Shown: positions 8,438-16,405 of the stretch, one piece after another
How positions within the stretch are numbered: the stretch's first letter is position 1
How the letters are laid out: every line of letters begins with the position of its first letter
Assembly (NCBI GenBank): GCA_964472465.1
Contig: CAYYLW010000006.1
Location: 1 to 46,124 of the forward strand
Reading direction: 5' to 3'
Length of the DNA: 46,124 nt
Source: JAAYCI01 sp964472465
Lineage (GTDB): Bacteria; Bacillota; Clostridia; Oscillospirales; Ruminococcaceae
The notes under the pieces: model-generated
Database searches by the model: none
Seen by the model: only the letters and a program-made list of their open reading frames with translations
Told to the model about the DNA's origin: nothing
Program-made: the position numbers and the translations under genes

Positions 8438-9544
8438 ATGCGTATCACAAAAATCAGTTTGTATCACTATGACTGGGTGAGCACCGAAGCAGAAGGCTTC
8501 GCCCTTTCTGGAGGAAGAACCTGCGATACCATACCCGGCCGTGTGCTGGAAATTCAAACCGACGAGGGGATTACCGGTTTTGGAGATGAATCCCCTTGGG
8601 GCGGGCAGTATCTGGAGATGTTTGTGGGTGCTGTGAAGCCGGGGCTGGACATGCTGGCACCTGCCTTACTGGGAAAAGACCCGACCAAGATTGGAGAAAT
8701 CAACCACGTGATGGACACCACCCTGCTGGGGCACGGCTACATCAAGGCCCTGGTTGACATGGCCTGCTGGGACATTCTGGGAAAGGCAACCGGGCTTCCG
8801 CTTTACCATCTGCTGGGCGGAAAACTGAATGAAGCCGTTCCAGTAACGCCGTTTATCATGCGGAAATATGGTGAACATCAAATTCCTCTGATGGAGGACT
8901 TTCGCAAGGCCGGCGTCACTCAGTTCTGCACAAAGGCCAGCGGAAGCTTGGCATATACAATAGAGTACATCGAATACATCTCCCAGTTGCTACGACCCGG
9001 GGAAACCTTGGTAATGGACGTAAACCGAGGCTGGCGCCTGGATGAAGCCATTATGATGACCAAGGCCGTGGGAAAGGCACAAATCTATTTTGAGCAACCC
9101 TGCGATTCCTATGAAGATTGCAGAAATTTAATGCATATGACAGGAACGCCGGTGGTATTGTGCGAATGCATCAAGACCCCAAAAGACCTGGGAAGGGCCA
9201 TCCAAGAAGGTGCCATTGCGGGCATCAACATTAAAATTGGGCGTGTAGGCGGTGTTACCAAAGCGAAACTTATGCGCGATATGTGTGCAGAATGGAACAT
9301 CCAGTGCTGGATGCAATGCGTAAATCTGGCACAAATTGGCGATGCAGCTGTGGCACATCTGGCTTATTCCACACCTCCGAACATCAGTCGAAACGCAGTA
9401 ATCAACGGACGTCTAACAAGCACCGTAATCGCTGAGGGAAGCCCTCAGGTTGTGAACAACACCATTGAAATCTACGATAGGCCAGGGCTTGGTGTTTCAC
9501 CCCTGATGGACGTGCTGGGCACCCCCATTGGCTGCTGGTCATAG
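8438..9544 (+). CDS. Enolase-superfamily (mandelate racemase/muconate lactonizing) dehydratase or epimerase
   Basis: 368 residues with the capping domain followed by a (beta/alpha)7-beta barrel. Visible metal ligands are D194 (VMDVNRGW), E219 (YFEQPC) and E243 (VLCECIKT). Candidate general bases lie on opposite faces of the active site: K166 (QFCTKASG) and K266 (NIKIGRVGG). A Lys pair is seen in the hydroxyproline-betaine epimerase and cis-3-hydroxyproline dehydratase branches, which abstract an alpha proton from a carboxylate. The first Lys of the usual KxK motif is Cys here, so exact specificity is open. It lies in the importer operon with ATG after AAGGAG. The decayed paralogue at 1495-1841 shows a second family member was once present. 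Confidence 0.88.
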   Translation: MRITKISLYHYDWVSTEAEGFALSGGRTCDTIPGRVLEIQTDEGITGFGDESPWGGQYLEMFVGAVKPGLDMLAPALLGKDPTKIGEINHVMDTTLLGHGYIKALVDMACWDILGKATGLPLYHLLGGKLNEAVPVTPFIMRKYGEHQIPLMEDFRKAGVTQFCTKASGSLAYTIEYIEYISQLLRPGETLVMDVNRGWRLDEAIMMTKAVGKAQIYFEQPCDSYEDCRNLMHMTGTPVVLCECIKTPKDLGRAIQEGAIAGINIKIGRVGGVTKAKLMRDMCAEWNIQCWMQCVNLAQIGDAAVAHLAYSTPPNISRNAVINGRLTSTVIAEGSPQVVNNTIEIYDRPGLGVSPLMDVLGTPIGCWS

Positions 9545-9558
9545 TGCGGAGGCTAACA

Positions 9559-10842
9559 ATGACAACAACCAACACAGCTACAACAATGGAAGAGCCGTCT
9601 AGGCGTATTTCACTTTTGGGTGAGTGGGACTTGGCGGTGGCAGGCGCTGGTTTGTCGGGCATCTCTGCCGCTATCTCTGCAGCCAGGCTGGGCATGCATG
9701 TCTGTATTTTGGACAAGCAGTTTGGCCCAGGTGGGCTTGCCACTTTGGGCAATGTGACCATGTGGCTACCCCTGTGCAATGGAAAGGGAACACAGGTTAC
9801 TGCCGGGCTGGCGGAAGAACTGCTTAAGCTTTCTGTTGCTGATATCACCAGGCACATGCCTACCCAATCTGCGTTAGAACGGTTTTCGCAGGCTGGCATT
9901 ACACCAATCCCCCAAGGGTGGCAGCCCGGTGGCACGCAAGAGCAGCGTTGCAAACACCGTTACCAAGTTGATTTCAACCCATCCTCCTACCTGCTTGCCC
10001 TCGAAGAGATGCTCCTTGTGCATCATGTGGACATTCTCTACGACACTAGGGTTTGTGCTGTGCTGCAAAACCCACAAAACAGCGCACTTCTAGATGGTTT
10101 GATCATAGAAAGCAAAAGCGGCCGCCAGGCCATTAAGGCCAAGGCGTTTGTGGATGCCACGGGAGACGCCGACATAGCCCACTTTGCCGGAGAAGAAACT
10201 GTCGTGAGCAATGCCAATGTTCCCGCCGCCTGGGCATACACTTGGGGGAAATCAGGGCTCAAACGCCGCCTATTTAGCAACGCATATAGCCCCCTTGCTT
10301 CCCAAGAAGGCTACACCGGCCCCTTTTTTCGCGGCGATGACGTACAGGAGATAACGGCGCAGGTTATTGCTTCCCGTAGCATGATGCGAGAAAAGCTAGC
10401 GGAACTTCAAAACAAAAATAGTGACCCCAGCTTACAATTGTTTTTGCCCCCCGCTATTGCCGATTTCCGTATGACACGGCGCATTCAAGGCCGACATGTA
10501 CTAAAAAATGCCCATCAGCACCAGTGGCTAGAAGATGCTGTGGGGTTTGTGGGGGATTGGCGAAAAGCGGGCCCTGTCTATCCAATTTCCTTTGGTAGTA
10601 TTTGCTGCAAGAAAACCGAAAATCTCCTGGTGGTGGGCCGTAGCCTCTCTGCCGATTATGATGTGTGGGACGCGTTTCGCGTTTTTCCACCTTGTGCGGT
10701 AACCGGTGAAGCAGCAGGTACTGCCTCAGCCTTAAGGATTACAGAGGGCAACCGAGATACTGGGAATATCTCTATCAAGAAGCTTCAGTTACAACTAATA
10801 GAACAGGGTGTTCTTCTCGATCCTCAGTTGTTGCAAATGTAA
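9559..10842 (+). CDS. FAD-dependent oxidoreductase (FAD_oxidored family)
   Basis: 427 residues. The N-terminal dinucleotide fold VAGAGLSGISAAISAARLG, followed by VCILDKQFGPGG, binds FAD. A second conserved segment VDATGDADIAHFAGE is typical of the FAD_oxidored group, and the C-terminal LLVVGRSLSADYD and CAVTGEAAGTAS close the FAD site. ATG 9559 was chosen because GCGGAGG stands 6 nt before it; the GTG at 9544 has no ribosome binding site. It is the last gene of the importer operon, immediately after the enolase-superfamily enzyme, and probably oxidises or reduces the same substrate or its product. No electron partner is encoded nearby. Confidence 0.85.
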   Translation: MTTTNTATTMEEPSRRISLLGEWDLAVAGAGLSGISAAISAARLGMHVCILDKQFGPGGLATLGNVTMWLPLCNGKGTQVTAGLAEELLKLSVADITRHMPTQSALERFSQAGITPIPQGWQPGGTQEQRCKHRYQVDFNPSSYLLALEEMLLVHHVDILYDTRVCAVLQNPQNSALLDGLIIESKSGRQAIKAKAFVDATGDADIAHFAGEETVVSNANVPAAWAYTWGKSGLKRRLFSNAYSPLASQEGYTGPFFRGDDVQEITAQVIASRSMMREKLAELQNKNSDPSLQLFLPPAIADFRMTRRIQGRHVLKNAHQHQWLEDAVGFVGDWRKAGPVYPISFGSICCKKTENLLVVGRSLSADYDVWDAFRVFPPCAVTGEAAGTASALRITEGNRDTGNISIKKLQLQLIEQGVLLDPQLLQM

Positions 10843-10961
10843 ATTAGCAAAGTTTTACCAGCAAGACTATTAGCGATTTTTTTCTCGCCCCCACCATCCC
10901 CAGCGGCTATGGCGAGTCTTTCAACACAGATTTCAGCCGCTGGAGAAGGGTGCTGTTAACG

Positions 10962-11362
10962 ATGATTCAGTGGGAAGAAAAGAAATTTCAGAATTAATTC
11001 GACGGTGTGTGGCAAAACGCCGCCAGCGGCCAAACCAAGGAGCTGCGTTGCCCCGGCAGCTGCGAGGTGGTGTCCATCATCCCCTCCTCCGGCCTTAAGA
11101 ACGTGAATGCGGCCGTTGCCAGCGCCCAGCGCGCCTTCAATGAGGAGGACTGGGCCTACAACCCCACCAGCGTGCGGCGGCCATGCGGGTTTCCCGGTGC
11201 ATCCGAGCGGGCAGCATTTGTATTAACTGTTAAAACCGCCTGTTCCCCGAGTGCGAGACCGGCGGCTTCAAAGAGAGCGGTGTAGACCACGCGGGCGATG
11301 TAGAGGGCCTGATGAAATATACCGAGATCAAGCACATCTGCATTGATTTTGTAGGATCATAG
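10962..11362 (+). pseudogene. Aldehyde dehydrogenase remnant with large internal deletion
   Basis: From ATG 10962 the frame reads MIQWEEKKFQN, a TAA (10995), then FDGVWQNAASGQTKEL, SCEVVSIIPSSGLKNVNAAVASAQRAF and EDWAYNP, the N terminus of an NAD(P)-dependent aldehyde dehydrogenase. Near 11180 it switches to the extreme C terminus: RVSRCIRAGSICINC, a TAA, NRLFPECETGGFKESGV and VEGLMKYTEIKHICIDF. About 350-400 residues, including the catalytic Cys/Glu core, are missing. It lies just behind the FAD oxidoreductase and may once have belonged to that pathway. Confidence 0.85.
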
Positions 11363-11766
11363 AAGGAGAAATTCTCTATTGCGTAAACTAAATATGCCCC
11401 AACAAACAATATGTTCCCCTACAACGACGGCAGCCAATGCAGGGGATTTTTTCTATTCGACAGAACCTGGCAATAACTGTATAAAAGGTACCAAGCTGCC
11501 GACGAGCGACGGGCAGGGATGCGCATTTGCGATACCATCCGCTGCTGTTACGCTCTGTGGTGGGCAAATTGCCACGACCCGATAGCGGTTCTTAGGAGAC
11601 TTCCGTACAGTCCTCACTGGCGTTTGGAGTTCGGCCCCGCCTGAACGGGAGCAGGCCACCCCCGTTTACGACAGAATATGGGCGGCGGCTATGGTGCTCG
11701 CGTAACCAGTGGGTCGCCTGCATGTGTTGGAGATTTAGTACATGTTTATACATGGGGGCACCAGAG

Positions 11767-11797
11767 TCAGGACCACCCGCTAAGCGGGTGGTCCTGA
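11767..11797. repeat. Perfect 14-bp hairpin, 3-nt loop
   Basis: TCAGGACCACCCGC (11767-11780) pairs perfectly with 11784-11797 around TAA. There is no T-run directly after it on either strand (CTTCGGTTT follows on plus), so terminator function is weak. It may instead be mobile-element debris. Confidence 0.75.
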
Positions 11798-11962
11798 CTT
11801 CGGTTTACTACCTTATCATAGCAACCTAGCAGTCCTTGGTATGGTATAAGGACATTTTCATTATACTAGAATACAATGTTGATGTAAATAAATATTAACA
11901 TGTCAATGTGCATATTATTTATCAGCATTTTTGTAATAATCAACATTTTGCAACCGGAGTTC

Positions 11963-12007
11963 CCCAAGGGGTCTCCCCCTTGGGCACACAACTTTGCTTA
12001 GCAAAGT
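11963..12007. repeat. Two tandem hairpins in decayed region
   Basis: Hairpin A is CCCAAGGGG (11963-11971) with CCCCTTGGG (11976-11984). Hairpin B is ACTTTGC (11991-11997) with GCAAAGT (12001-12007) around TTA. Two adjacent stems without coding context suggest a REP-like or element-end structure. Confidence 0.55.
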
Positions 12008-12159
12008 GTAGTGTGTTATCCCTGTACTCCAGGACTAAGGGCAAGGACCTTCATGAATGGAACTATGTTGCTTGTATTTTACCACAGTTTTAGGGTACTG
12101 GTATGTAAAAAATCTACCGGGCTGTTTAATCTTCCTCCTGAGGTGTCTGTGGTTTCTCG

Positions 12160-12182
12160 GCGGCCTTCGGGCCGCTTTCTAT
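12160..12182 (+). terminator. Terminator-like hairpin with UUCG loop
   Basis: GCGGCC (12160-12165), loop TTCG, GGCCGC (12170-12175), then TTTCTATTTCT. It is compact and GC-rich with a broken T-tract. It would terminate plus-strand transcription from the decayed region. Confidence 0.5.
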
Positions 12183-12538
12183 TTCTATGGAACATTTTCT
12201 GCTTTTGGTGTCAATATAAATATGCAATCCTTTCTCTTTGGTGTATCATCCATACATCAAAGAGGATTTCTTTTTGTGGAAGGCGGCAAAACTGGCGGTG
12301 TGTTATATTGAGTGCGCATTCAGGCCCGATACCCGGACAACTGATTATTTCTACCTCTATCCTATCAAACTGCAAGAACAAGCGGAATTACTACACTGCC
12401 TGCCCAACTCTCATTTGCACACTGCGAAACTCTGTAATTAATCGTAGGTGCGTAAATTAAAAAATATCGGTAAACCGCTTTCTGTCAATCGTGTACTATA
12501 CCAGGCTTTTAAATGTGATGCAGAAACAACAATGCTTC

Positions 12539-13372
12539 TTACAGGTTTTTTCTAAATTCCCGGGGGGACATCCCACTATATTTCTTAAACTGTTTAGAAA
12601 AATAGTTGTAGTCTTCAAAACCACATCTTTCTGCAACCTGGTTCACATACAAGTTTGTTTTGCATAGTAGTTCCGAAGCGCGTTCCATACGTCGCAGGTA
12701 AATAATTTCTCCAAAACTTTTTCCATACATACGCTTTACCTCATTACAAAGCGTGGTTTTACCCACATCAAAAATTTCGCACAGTTGCTCAATACGAAGA
12801 TTTTGATGGTAGTGTTCCTCTATATACTGATAAGCCTTTACGGCAACATTATCCTGCCGAAGCAATATCAATTTCTCTAGTTTGATAAATGCAATACAGG
12901 TAGTCATCATTTTAACAGCCGAAAGAATATATGCTTCGCTTGTAGCATGCATTTTATCATAATGTGCCCTTAGCAGCATCTTGGAGATACGCAGTTCTTC
13001 GGCTGTTTTATCCATGTTTTGTATGCTTTGGTCATTCGTATTATCTGATTTTATTTGGCCAATCATCAGGTAGCCTAAAATTTCATTTTCTAGAATAATG
13101 GGTGCACACACCTCTAAAAGGCCGGCATGGCAAATGTAAATGTGTGCCTTTTTCTCTGATTTTGCACGATGCAAACCCTTTGCATCGCACGCTAAGCACC
13201 GACTTTTGCCCAGCTCACTCTCTCTAATTTTGTAGCAGAAATCACACATGGCATCCGGATACCCAAAACACTCCTCATAGTTGGTATCGAATAGGGCAAT
13301 CCGGAAATTTGTAATGGTGTGGAAATCCATGAGCAAAGGTGTAATTTCCTTTTCTGCAAATCCAATCTGCAT
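12539..13372 (-). CDS. AraC family regulator with PocR ligand-binding domain
   Basis: About 277 residues. The N-terminal half is a PocR sensory domain with its characteristic cysteines (CDFCYKI, SRCLACDAKG, IYICHAGLLEVCAPI) and MIGQI motif. The C-terminal half is a two-HTH AraC DNA-binding domain (LRIEQLCEIFDVGKTTLCNEVK, VAERCGFEDYNYFSKQFKKYSGMSPREFR). PocR domains sense small molecules such as diols or hydrocarbon-like ligands and usually activate transcription. The gene diverges from the URO-D/ABC operon at 13573 and is its likely activator. I start at ATG 13372 (MQIGFAEK) after GGGGTG; the TTG at 13390 is less likely. The short palindrome CTAATATTAG at 13413-13422 lies in the intervening AT-rich gap. 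Confidence 0.9.
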   Translation of the reverse strand: MQIGFAEKEITPLLMDFHTITNFRIALFDTNYEECFGYPDAMCDFCYKIRESELGKSRCLACDAKGLHRAKSEKKAHIYICHAGLLEVCAPIILENEILGYLMIGQIKSDNTNDQSIQNMDKTAEELRISKMLLRAHYDKMHATSEAYILSAVKMMTTCIAFIKLEKLILLRQDNVAVKAYQYIEEHYHQNLRIEQLCEIFDVGKTTLCNEVKRMYGKSFGEIIYLRRMERASELLCKTNLYVNQVAERCGFEDYNYFSKQFKKYSGMSPREFRKNL

Positions 13373-13412
13373 AGGGGCACCCCAAAACAAGTGTTTATGC
13401 TGAACAATTTTT

Positions 13413-13422
13413 CTAATATTAG
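13413..13422. promoter_or_regulatory. Palindrome in divergent regulator/operon gap
   Basis: CTAATATTAG is self-complementary and lies in the gap between the PocR-AraC gene and the URO-D operon. It is a possible operator half or simply AT-rich sequence. Confidence 0.25.
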
Positions 13423-13572
13423 CACAATTATCTCTTTTTTAAAAGTGCTATTGGTGATAAAATTTACAAAAATCTGTACGAATAAAATCAAAAACTGTCA
13501 AATGCGCCTTTGGCTTTTCCACACAAAGCACGTATAGAAGCGGTTTTGATTTATAGCTTTAAAGGAGGCACC

Positions 13573-14592
13573 ATGACCAGAAAAGAACTTGTAGTTTCTG
13601 CACTACAACATAAGGAAACCACGCCCATTCCCTTTGGATGCCAATTTACGCAGCAAGAACTAAACCGCATGGTAGACCACACTCAGAATGAAAATTTTTT
13701 ATCAATAGTGGGCGAATGTATCACTGGCTATATGTATTCTGGAAACCCCATTGAACTAAAAGAAAAACCGGGTTATTTTAAAGATGATTTTTCTGTTATA
13801 TGGAACCGTACTGCGGCAGACAAAGACATTGGCGTCATTGATAAACCGGTGATTGAAGACATAGCCAACCACAATTACCGTTTTCCCAAGGTAGACGCTG
13901 CGCACATTCGTAAAAACATGGAGCAGCTCGTGCAGAACAAAATGGACAAGTTTATCTATGCCGGTATCGGTTTTTCTATGTTTGAAAGAGCCTGGTCCTT
14001 GTGTTCTATTGAAAACCTCTTGGTGGCGATGATTTTAGAAGAGGAGGCAGTGGAAGCCTTGCTTGCTGCCATTTGCCAATACGACTTGGACGTTCTGGAA
14101 ATCATGCTGGAATATGAGATAGACGGGGTGTATTTTGGCGATGACTGGGGGCAACAAAAAGGGCTCATTATGGGGCCCGAACACTGGCGGAGATTTATCA
14201 AACCCAACATGAAGAAATTGTATGACCGTGCACATCAAAGCGGTAAATTTGTTTTGCAACACTCCTGTGGCGATATTTCTGAAATTTATGAAGATCTAAT
14301 TGAAATTGGCTTGAATGCACATCAAACATTTCAGCCGGAAATTTATGATATTAAACAGTTTAAAGATGAATTTGGTGACAGATTAACGGTTTGGGGTGGC
14401 ATATCCACACAGCAGGTGCTTCCCTTTAAAACACCCGAAGAGGTCAAGCAAGAGTGTGTTCGAATTATGCGCAGTCTGGGTAAAAACGGCGGGCTGATTG
14501 TGGCGCCCACGCATGATGTGCCGTTCGATGTTCCGCCAGAAAACATTTTGGCCATGTTGGAGGTTTTTCAAAATCAGGAAAAATATCTGTAA
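13573..14592 (+). CDS. URO-D superfamily protein (MtaA/CmuA-like methyltransferase type)
   Basis: 339 residues of the uroporphyrinogen-decarboxylase fold: MTRKELVVSALQHKETTPIPF, DGVYFGDDWG, GPEHWRRFIKPNMKKLYDRAH, then LQHSCGD and VWGGISTQQVLPF. H230 and C232 match the His-x-Cys zinc ligands of methylcobamide:coenzyme M methyltransferases. The usual third Cys near the C terminus is replaced by H314 (APTHDVPFDVPPENI). True HemE enzymes lack this motif and no haem genes are near, so haem synthesis is unlikely. ATG 13573 has AAAGGAGG 4 nt upstream. It is the first gene of an operon with a sugar-type ABC importer. Function is probably methyl transfer or a related C1 reaction on the imported compound, but this is inference. 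Confidence 0.85.
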   Translation: MTRKELVVSALQHKETTPIPFGCQFTQQELNRMVDHTQNENFLSIVGECITGYMYSGNPIELKEKPGYFKDDFSVIWNRTAADKDIGVIDKPVIEDIANHNYRFPKVDAAHIRKNMEQLVQNKMDKFIYAGIGFSMFERAWSLCSIENLLVAMILEEEAVEALLAAICQYDLDVLEIMLEYEIDGVYFGDDWGQQKGLIMGPEHWRRFIKPNMKKLYDRAHQSGKFVLQHSCGDISEIYEDLIEIGLNAHQTFQPEIYDIKQFKDEFGDRLTVWGGISTQQVLPFKTPEEVKQECVRIMRSLGKNGGLIVAPTHDVPFDVPPENILAMLEVFQNQEKYL

Positions 14593-14619
14593 GTTCATTT
14601 GAATGAGTGGGGAGATACC

Positions 14620-15501
14620 ATGCGAAAAAAGAAACGTTTGCAAAAACTTGGCTTTGGAAAAGCTGCCATTTGTTTGGGGCCCACCCTGGTCCTTTTTTCC
14701 CTTTTCTTTTTCATCCCTGTTTTGATGGGTTTTTACTATAGCTTTACCAACTGGAATGCTGTGGGAAGCTATAGCTTTGTCGGTTTTGATAATTATGTCA
14801 AACTGTTCACAGAAGACACCTTGTTTAAAAACTCTTTGGCACGCACGTTTCTCTTCACAGCCGGTAGCGTTATTTGCTCCACTATTATCGCCATGCTTTG
14901 CGCACTGGCACTTACGAACCGCTTTAAAGGAAACCCCTTCATCCGTACCATTTTGTTTTTACCCAATTTAATCTCCATGGTAATTTGTGGCTTTATCTGG
15001 AGCTTCATGTTTACCAAAGTATATGGTTCCATGTACCAAGTAATCCCTTTAGATATTTTTAAAATCAGCTGGCTCGGCGATGAAAAATATGTACTAATCG
15101 CTTTGATTATTGTATCCATCTGGCAGGGTATGGGTTATTACATGACCATCTATATTGCAGGGCTCTTAAGCATCGATGACTCCTATATCGAGGCCGCCCA
15201 CATCGACGGAGCCACCAACAGCCAGGTTTTTTGGAAAATAAAGCTTCCCCTCACGCTGCCGGTTATCAGTGTGGGCGCTTTCATGAATTTTGCCTTTTGT
15301 ATGAAATGTTTCGATATCGTGTTTTCCCTTACGAAAGGCGGCCCGGGAAACGCATCGGAGGTAACCGTACTCAACATTTATCGGGAAGCGTTTGTTTACA
15401 ACAATTTTGGATATGGCTGCGCAAAAGCAATCTTCTTTGCATTGATTCTGGTTGCCGTGGGTTTGGTTCAGCAAAGTGTTTCCAGAAAAAACAGCCTGTA
15501 A
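14620..15501 (+). CDS. Sugar-type ABC transporter permease (MalF/UgpA family)
   Basis: About 293 residues with six membrane helices and the EAA loop YIEAAHIDGATNSQVFWKIKLPLTLPV. The N-terminal helix (LGPTLVLFSLFFFIPVLMGFYYSF) and the NWNAVGSYSFVGFDNYVKLF region are typical of CUT1 carbohydrate importers. ATG 14620 was chosen because GGGGAG lies 5 nt upstream; ATG 14599 has none. It forms the membrane channel with the next gene. No ATPase is encoded in the cluster, so a shared MsmK/UgpC-type ATPase from elsewhere is expected. Confidence 0.92.
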   Translation: MRKKKRLQKLGFGKAAICLGPTLVLFSLFFFIPVLMGFYYSFTNWNAVGSYSFVGFDNYVKLFTEDTLFKNSLARTFLFTAGSVICSTIIAMLCALALTNRFKGNPFIRTILFLPNLISMVICGFIWSFMFTKVYGSMYQVIPLDIFKISWLGDEKYVLIALIIVSIWQGMGYYMTIYIAGLLSIDDSYIEAAHIDGATNSQVFWKIKLPLTLPVISVGAFMNFAFCMKCFDIVFSLTKGGPGNASEVTVLNIYREAFVYNNFGYGCAKAIFFALILVAVGLVQQSVSRKNSL

Positions 15502-15513
15502 AGGGGGATACTC

Positions 15514-16362
15514 TTGAAAGGTACAAAAGTCAAACACTCTCTTCATAAAAAAGATGCTGTAGTGGGCATCTGTATGATATTGGTTGCGGGCCTCTGGTTT
15601 GTTCCCATCTATTTTATGATTCTGAACGCCTTTAAGCCCACCAAAGAAATTCTCATCAATACCATTGCGTTCCCCAAAGAACTTTATCTGGAAAGCTTTG
15701 CCGCCATTTGGCAAAAAACAGATTATATAACTCTTTTGCGTAACTCTGTGGTGGTTACCAGTGTATCTATCTTCTTTATTGTGCTGTTCTGCTCCATGGC
15801 AGGCTACTATATCGCACGGCACACCAACAATTTCACAAAGGGAATTAACATCTATTTGGTGATTGCCATGGTGGTTCCTTTCCAAGCCATTATGATTCCA
15901 CTCATCAGCCTGTTAAGCAACATGAAACTCATCGATAGTTTGGCGGGCCTGGTTTGCGTCTACATTGCCTCCGCAAGTCCTATGGCGGTTTTTCTGTTTA
16001 CCAGCGCCGTTCGCGGCATTTCCCCCAACCTGGAAGAAGCCGCCACCATAGACGGCGCCCATTGGTTTGTCACCTACTGGAGAATCGTGTTTCCCTTGAT
16101 GAAGCCCATCACCAGCACGGTGATTGTTTTGAATGTGTTTTGGATTTGGAACGACTTTCTCCTGCCGCTTATTGTAATTCTCAGCGAATCGAAAAAAACC
16201 ATTCCTGTGGGGATTATGTCTCTGATTATGGGGCAGTTTTCGTATGATATGAGCATGGGCCTTGCGGCCTCGGCTTATTCCGTTATTCCCATGGTTATCA
16301 TCTACCTTGCTTTACAAAAAAACTTTATCAAGGGTATTGCCGCCGGTGCGGTAAAAGAATAG
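15514..16362 (+). CDS. Sugar-type ABC transporter permease (MalG/UgpE family)
   Basis: 282 residues, starting at TTG 15514 with AAAGGGGG 6 nt before it. The MalG pattern is visible: an N-terminal helix (LVAGLWFVPIYFMILNAFKP), NSVVVTSVSIFFIVLFCSMAGYYIAR, and the EAA loop LEEAATIDGAHWFVTYWRIVFPLMKPI. It is the partner of the 14620 permease. A hairpin follows at 16368-16389, before the binding-protein gene. Confidence 0.92.
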   Translation: MKGTKVKHSLHKKDAVVGICMILVAGLWFVPIYFMILNAFKPTKEILINTIAFPKELYLESFAAIWQKTDYITLLRNSVVVTSVSIFFIVLFCSMAGYYIARHTNNFTKGINIYLVIAMVVPFQAIMIPLISLLSNMKLIDSLAGLVCVYIASASPMAVFLFTSAVRGISPNLEEAATIDGAHWFVTYWRIVFPLMKPITSTVIVLNVFWIWNDFLLPLIVILSESKKTIPVGIMSLIMGQFSYDMSMGLAASAYSVIPMVIIYLALQKNFIKGIAAGAVKE

Positions 16363-16367
16363 TAAAC

Positions 16368-16389
16368 TTTCTGTTTTGAACAACAGAAA
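16368..16389 (+). promoter_or_regulatory. Intercistronic hairpin before binding-protein gene
   Basis: TTTCTGTT (16368-16375) pairs with AACAGAAA (16382-16389) over a 6-nt loop. It is AT-rich with no T-run. Hairpins here often protect the downstream, highly expressed binding-protein transcript. Confidence 0.4.
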
Positions 16390-16405
16390 AAACTAGGAGG
16401 TAATT

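Larger units (their letters stand above)
11363..12538. other. Decayed non-coding stretch with hairpins
   Basis: No intact gene is supported. Short open stretches (for example 11379-11585 after AAGGAG, and 12238-12441) have no recognisable family and unlikely composition. The tract contains three notable hairpins listed separately and is AT-rich around 11820-11940. It also holds debris that reads like coding sequence (DRTWQ near 11461, IECAFRP near 12310) but cannot be assigned. Confidence 0.5.

Noticed and set aside
11767..11797. Terminator for the FAD oxidoreductase operon
   Set aside because: No T-run directly follows the stem on either strand, and it is more than 900 nt downstream of the operon.
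13372..13388. GCACCCCAAAA near 13377 as the partner of the IS-like end at 21398
   Set aside because: Only about 11 bases agree, in the wrong orientation, and they lie at the 5' end of a functional regulator gene, so chance is the simpler explanation.
15166..15885. 239-codon minus-strand open frame across the two sugar permease genes
   Set aside because: It covers parts of two conserved plus-strand genes and their junction, and its His/Asn-rich composition is a reading shadow.
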